NCBI RefSeq assembly: GCF_030684215.1
Contig: NZ_JAUXOV010000055.1
Coordinates: forward strand, 49,985 to 113,984
Source: Pseudotabrizicola sp.
Lineage (GTDB): Bacteria; Pseudomonadota; Alphaproteobacteria; Rhodobacterales; Rhodobacteraceae
Direction: 5' to 3'
DNA: 64,000 bases
Shown piece after piece: positions 63,707 through 64,000 of the stretch. The notes beneath the pieces were generated by a model. It searched no databases. It was given only the letters and a program-made list of their open reading frames with translations, and had not been told where the DNA came from. The translations under genes were made by a program, and so were the position numbers. Numbering within the stretch: the first letter of the stretch is position 1; every line of letters starts with the position of its first letter.

Positions 63707-64000
63707 TGGGATGTGTCGGCTGCTTCCCCACAGTTGGGTTACCCTGAAGAGGGATCAACCGTGCAACAAGGAGAAGTAGCCATGTGTGCAAAGAAGACAG
63801 GAAGCCTCGAAGACCTTGCCGTCGTCGGTGTCGATATCGGCAAGGACACGTTTCATCTTGTCGGGTTCGACCGCGCCGGCCAGCTGGTCATACGCAAACA
63901 GATCAAGCGGCTGGCGTTGAGTGCCACATTCGAACAGCTCCCACGCTGCATCGTCGGGATGGAAGCCTGCCTTAGCGCCCATTTTGTCAGCCGGACGCTG
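63707..64000 (+). mobile_element. IS110-family insertion sequence, left part
   Basis: The transposase frame opens 75 nt after the ppsR stop and runs to the window edge. IS110 elements lack terminal inverted repeats, so the exact left end cannot be placed. The short 75-nt upstream space leaves little room for a bridge RNA on this side; it would have to lie on the right side, as in the IS1111 subgroup. Confidence 0.65.
63782..64000 (+). CDS. IS110-family transposase, N-terminal part (cut by window edge)
   Basis: 73 residues visible from the ATG at 63782, which follows AAGGAG. VVGVDIGKDTFHLVGFDRAG carries the first catalytic aspartate of the DEDD (RuvC-like) domain and PRCIVGMEACLSAHFVSRTL is the next conserved block, with the catalytic glutamate. 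Whether the gene is intact cannot be seen. It inserts or moves the element by the bridge-RNA-guided route known for this family. Confidence 0.88.
   Translation, partial: MCAKKTGSLEDLAVVGVDIGKDTFHLVGFDRAGQLVIRKQIKRLALSATFEQLPRCIVGMEACLSAHFVSRTL

Overview
The window looks like the chromosome of a bacteriochlorophyll-a-producing alphaproteobacterium of the order Rhodobacterales. The evidence is high GC with strong GC3, a photosynthesis gene run in the order bchF-N-B-H-L-M-lhaA-puhABC-acsF-puhE-hemA-cycA, the oxygen regulators ppaA/aerR and ppsR beside it, and alphaproteobacterial hallmarks such as PhyR-NepR-EcfG and RibH2. Only the oxygen-dependent ring E cyclase (acsF) is seen here, which fits an aerobic or facultative phototroph. 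No rRNA, tRNA or CRISPR array was found.

Layout. 0-10.3 kb: mixed housekeeping genes (ABC exporter, Kbp-like BON-LysM protein, acyl-CoA synthetase, EI24, nitroreductase, DUF167, small transporter, M48 lipoprotein, DUF2254, DUF6455, IMPACT/YigZ protein). 10.5-13.5 kb: ribH2 behind an FMN riboswitch, then pstB-phoU-phoB behind a likely Pho box but without pstSCA or phoR nearby. 13.7-17.2 kb: a DUF4153 membrane protein and a pair made of an H-NOX-like protein (heme-binding residues apparently missing) and a diguanylate cyclase.

17.2-25.9 kb is a general stress response island. phyR and nepR-ecfG diverge from one perfectly palindromic promoter that carries an EcfG-type GGAAC-N17-CGTT element on each strand. 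The same element sits in front of dps, a secreted protein of unknown function, a three-gene envelope operon (PLDc_N, holin-like, Ala-rich coiled-coil protein) and a DUF1328 gene, so regulator and several probable targets lie within 9 kb. A histidine kinase of the HRXXN type follows ecfG. 26-31.8 kb: ExoD, a second HRXXN kinase in an operon with a degenerate receiver, a Crp/Fnr regulator with an N-terminal cysteine cluster, RbsD/FucU plus ribokinase, and an initiating sugar transferase.

32-44.8 kb is a nitrogen acquisition block: ureD-A-(hupE/ureJ)-B-orf-C, then an antisense small gene, ureE-F-G, and after a structured 350-bp leader the urea ABC transporter urtABCDE. The transporter imports urea, the urease splits it to ammonia and CO2, and ureDEFG insert nickel.

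44.8-63.7 kb (mostly minus strand) is half of a photosynthesis gene cluster: bacteriochlorophyll synthesis (bchFNBHLM, acsF, hemA), reaction centre H subunit and assembly factors (puhABCE, lhaA), cytochrome c2 (cycA), and the divergent regulators ppaA and ppsR. Three TGT-N12-ACA operators for PpsR lie between bchF and ppaA. The window ends in an IS110-family transposase abutting ppsR.

Two dispersed repeat families recur through the window; one copy is read in frame as the C-terminal tail of BchN and another codes for part of a BchB linker.
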